DNA of 15,948 nt from Clostridia bacterium. GTDB taxonomy: Bacteria > Bacillota_A > Clostridia > UMGS1883 > HGM11501. Location: assembly GCA_017536285.1 (NCBI GenBank), contig JAFXHP010000104.1, positions 1 through 15,948 on the forward strand, in the 5' to 3' direction. A program made the translations under genes and the position numbers. Positions 15,309-15,948 of the stretch are shown in pieces; position 1 is the stretch's first letter, and each line of letters starts with the position of its first letter. Under the pieces are notes generated by a model. That model worked only from the letters and a program-made list of their open reading frames with translations. It made no database searches and was not told where the DNA came from.

Positions 15309-15794
15309 ATGATAAGAAAAGCAAAAATGGAAGAGCTTGATGAGATTCTTTCCGTTTACGAGTTTGCAAGGAACTTTATGCGGGAGTCGGGAAATCCAAC
15401 CCAGTGGGCAGGCGGCTACCCGAAAAGAGAACTTTTAACAGATGATATAGAAAAAGGTCAGCTTTACGTTGTGGATGAAGATGGCGAAATCACCGGAGTT
15501 TTTGCCTATATCGGAGGAAGGGATAAAACCTACGCTTACATAGAGGACGGTGCATGGCTTTCCGACGAACCCTATAAAACAATTCACCGTGTGGGGGCAG
15601 GTAAAAACGGCAAGGGAATAATGAAAAAGGTGTGCGATTTCTGTAAGGAGGATTTTTCAAATCTTCGCATAGACACCCACAATGACAATAAAAAAATGCA
15701 GTATTTAATCGAAAAAAACGGCTTTAAGCGCTGCGGTATAATTTATGTAGAGGACGGCAGTCCCAGGATTGCCTATCAGTATATAAAAGAGTAA
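15309..15794 (+). CDS. GNAT-family N-acetyltransferase
   Basis: This 161-residue cytoplasmic protein has the GNAT fold order: an N-terminal strand and helix (MIRKAKMEELDEILSVYEFA), central strands ending GEITGVFAYIGG, and an acetyl-CoA binding region around IHRVGAGKNGKGIMKKVCDF that departs from the usual R/Q-x-x-G-x-G/A pattern. The end, LRIDTHNDNKKMQYLIEKNGF followed by a CGIIYVEDGSPRIAYQ strand, is typical of a common Bacillota subgroup. The ATG at 15309 follows AGGTGG (15299-15304) with a short 4-base spacer; an in-frame TTG at 15291 has no site. The acetyl acceptor cannot be told from sequence. It is followed 13 bases later by the esterase-like gene, so the two are probably co-transcribed. 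Confidence 0.88.
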   Translation: MIRKAKMEELDEILSVYEFARNFMRESGNPTQWAGGYPKRELLTDDIEKGQLYVVDEDGEITGVFAYIGGRDKTYAYIEDGAWLSDEPYKTIHRVGAGKNGKGIMKKVCDFCKEDFSNLRIDTHNDNKKMQYLIEKNGFKRCGIIYVEDGSPRIAYQYIKE

Positions 15795-15807
15795 AGGAGT
15801 AGTTATC

Positions 15808-15948
15808 ATGAGACAGATTACATTTTTAGGAAAAATGCCCGATCCCTTCCGTAAGGCAGACGGAACAAGAATGACTCCCGCAGAGTGGGAAAAGGAAAGA
15901 GAAGCCATTAAGAAAAGGATTGTTGAGACGGAATACGGCGAAATTCCG
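15808..15948 (+). CDS. Probable CE15-like (glucuronoyl esterase-type) alpha/beta hydrolase, 5' part
   Basis: Only 47 codons are visible before the window ends. The start is clear: AAAGGAG (15793-15799), an 8-base spacer and ATG. The segment MPDPFRKADGTRMTPAEWE followed by a charged helix and EYGEIP fits the N-terminal lead-in of CE15-like and acetyl-xylan-esterase-like hydrolases, which read as DPF-x-x-x-DGTRV then W-x-x-RR-x-EI and a Y-G-x-x-P. No catalytic Ser, Asp or His is in view. No signal peptide is present, so the product should be cytoplasmic. If correct, it would remove ester groups from imported plant-derived oligosaccharides. Confidence 0.5.
   Translation, partial: MRQITFLGKMPDPFRKADGTRMTPAEWEKEREAIKKRIVETEYGEIP

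Overview
The window looks like chromosomal DNA from an anaerobic, low-to-moderate GC Bacillota (Clostridia), most likely an uncultured, fibre-degrading gut or digester lineage. The signs are strong AGGAGG ribosome binding sites, sigma-A-type promoters, secreted proteins ending in copper-amine-oxidase-N-terminal-like (CuAO_N1) domains as is common in Clostridia and Paenibacillus, one TTG start, and an activator ATPase of the RACo type. No rRNA, tRNA, CRISPR array, transposase or phage gene was seen. Ten protein genes were found, the first and last cut by the window edges.

Layout: (1) 2-1153 is the 3' part of a probable TIM-barrel glycoside hydrolase, closed by a hairpin shared with the converging AraC gene. 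(2) 1189-7436 is module 1: a leftward AraC-family regulator, a divergent promoter region, a large secreted glycosidase-like protein (2100-4820), and a secreted four-repeat F5/8C (CBM32-like) protein (4836-7436) 15 bases downstream. (3) 7441-7738 is a gene-free, highly palindromic stretch bounded by two copies of the same hairpin core. (4) 7716-13595 is module 2: again a leftward AraC-family regulator, a divergent promoter region, a glycosidase-like paralogue (8840-11611) and an F5/8C paralogue with three repeats (11625-13595). (5) 13682-15118 is a stand-alone [2Fe-2S]/ASKHA corrinoid-protein activator homologue. (6) 15309-15948 is a two-gene operon of a GNAT acetyltransferase and the first 47 codons of a probable CE15-like (glucuronoyl esterase-type) alpha/beta hydrolase.

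The central feature is the repeated regulator/enzyme/binding-protein module. In each copy the enzyme carries a signal peptide, a CBM6-like region, a GH71/GH99-like catalytic region with conserved FDxSNG and DGWNEW motifs, a CBM9-like domain and a CuAO_N1 domain. Its partner carries a signal peptide, serial F5/8C domains and the same CuAO_N1 domain, with no catalytic module. I infer that each pair works outside the cell on a polysaccharide, with the shared C-terminal domain placing them at the same site. The window encodes no transporter and no cytoplasmic sugar-metabolising enzyme, so uptake must lie elsewhere. Both divergent promoter regions carry a direct repeat with a 30-base period whose downstream copy abuts the -35 position of the enzyme promoter, the layout expected of an AraC-type activator site. 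The substrate cannot be read from the sequence.
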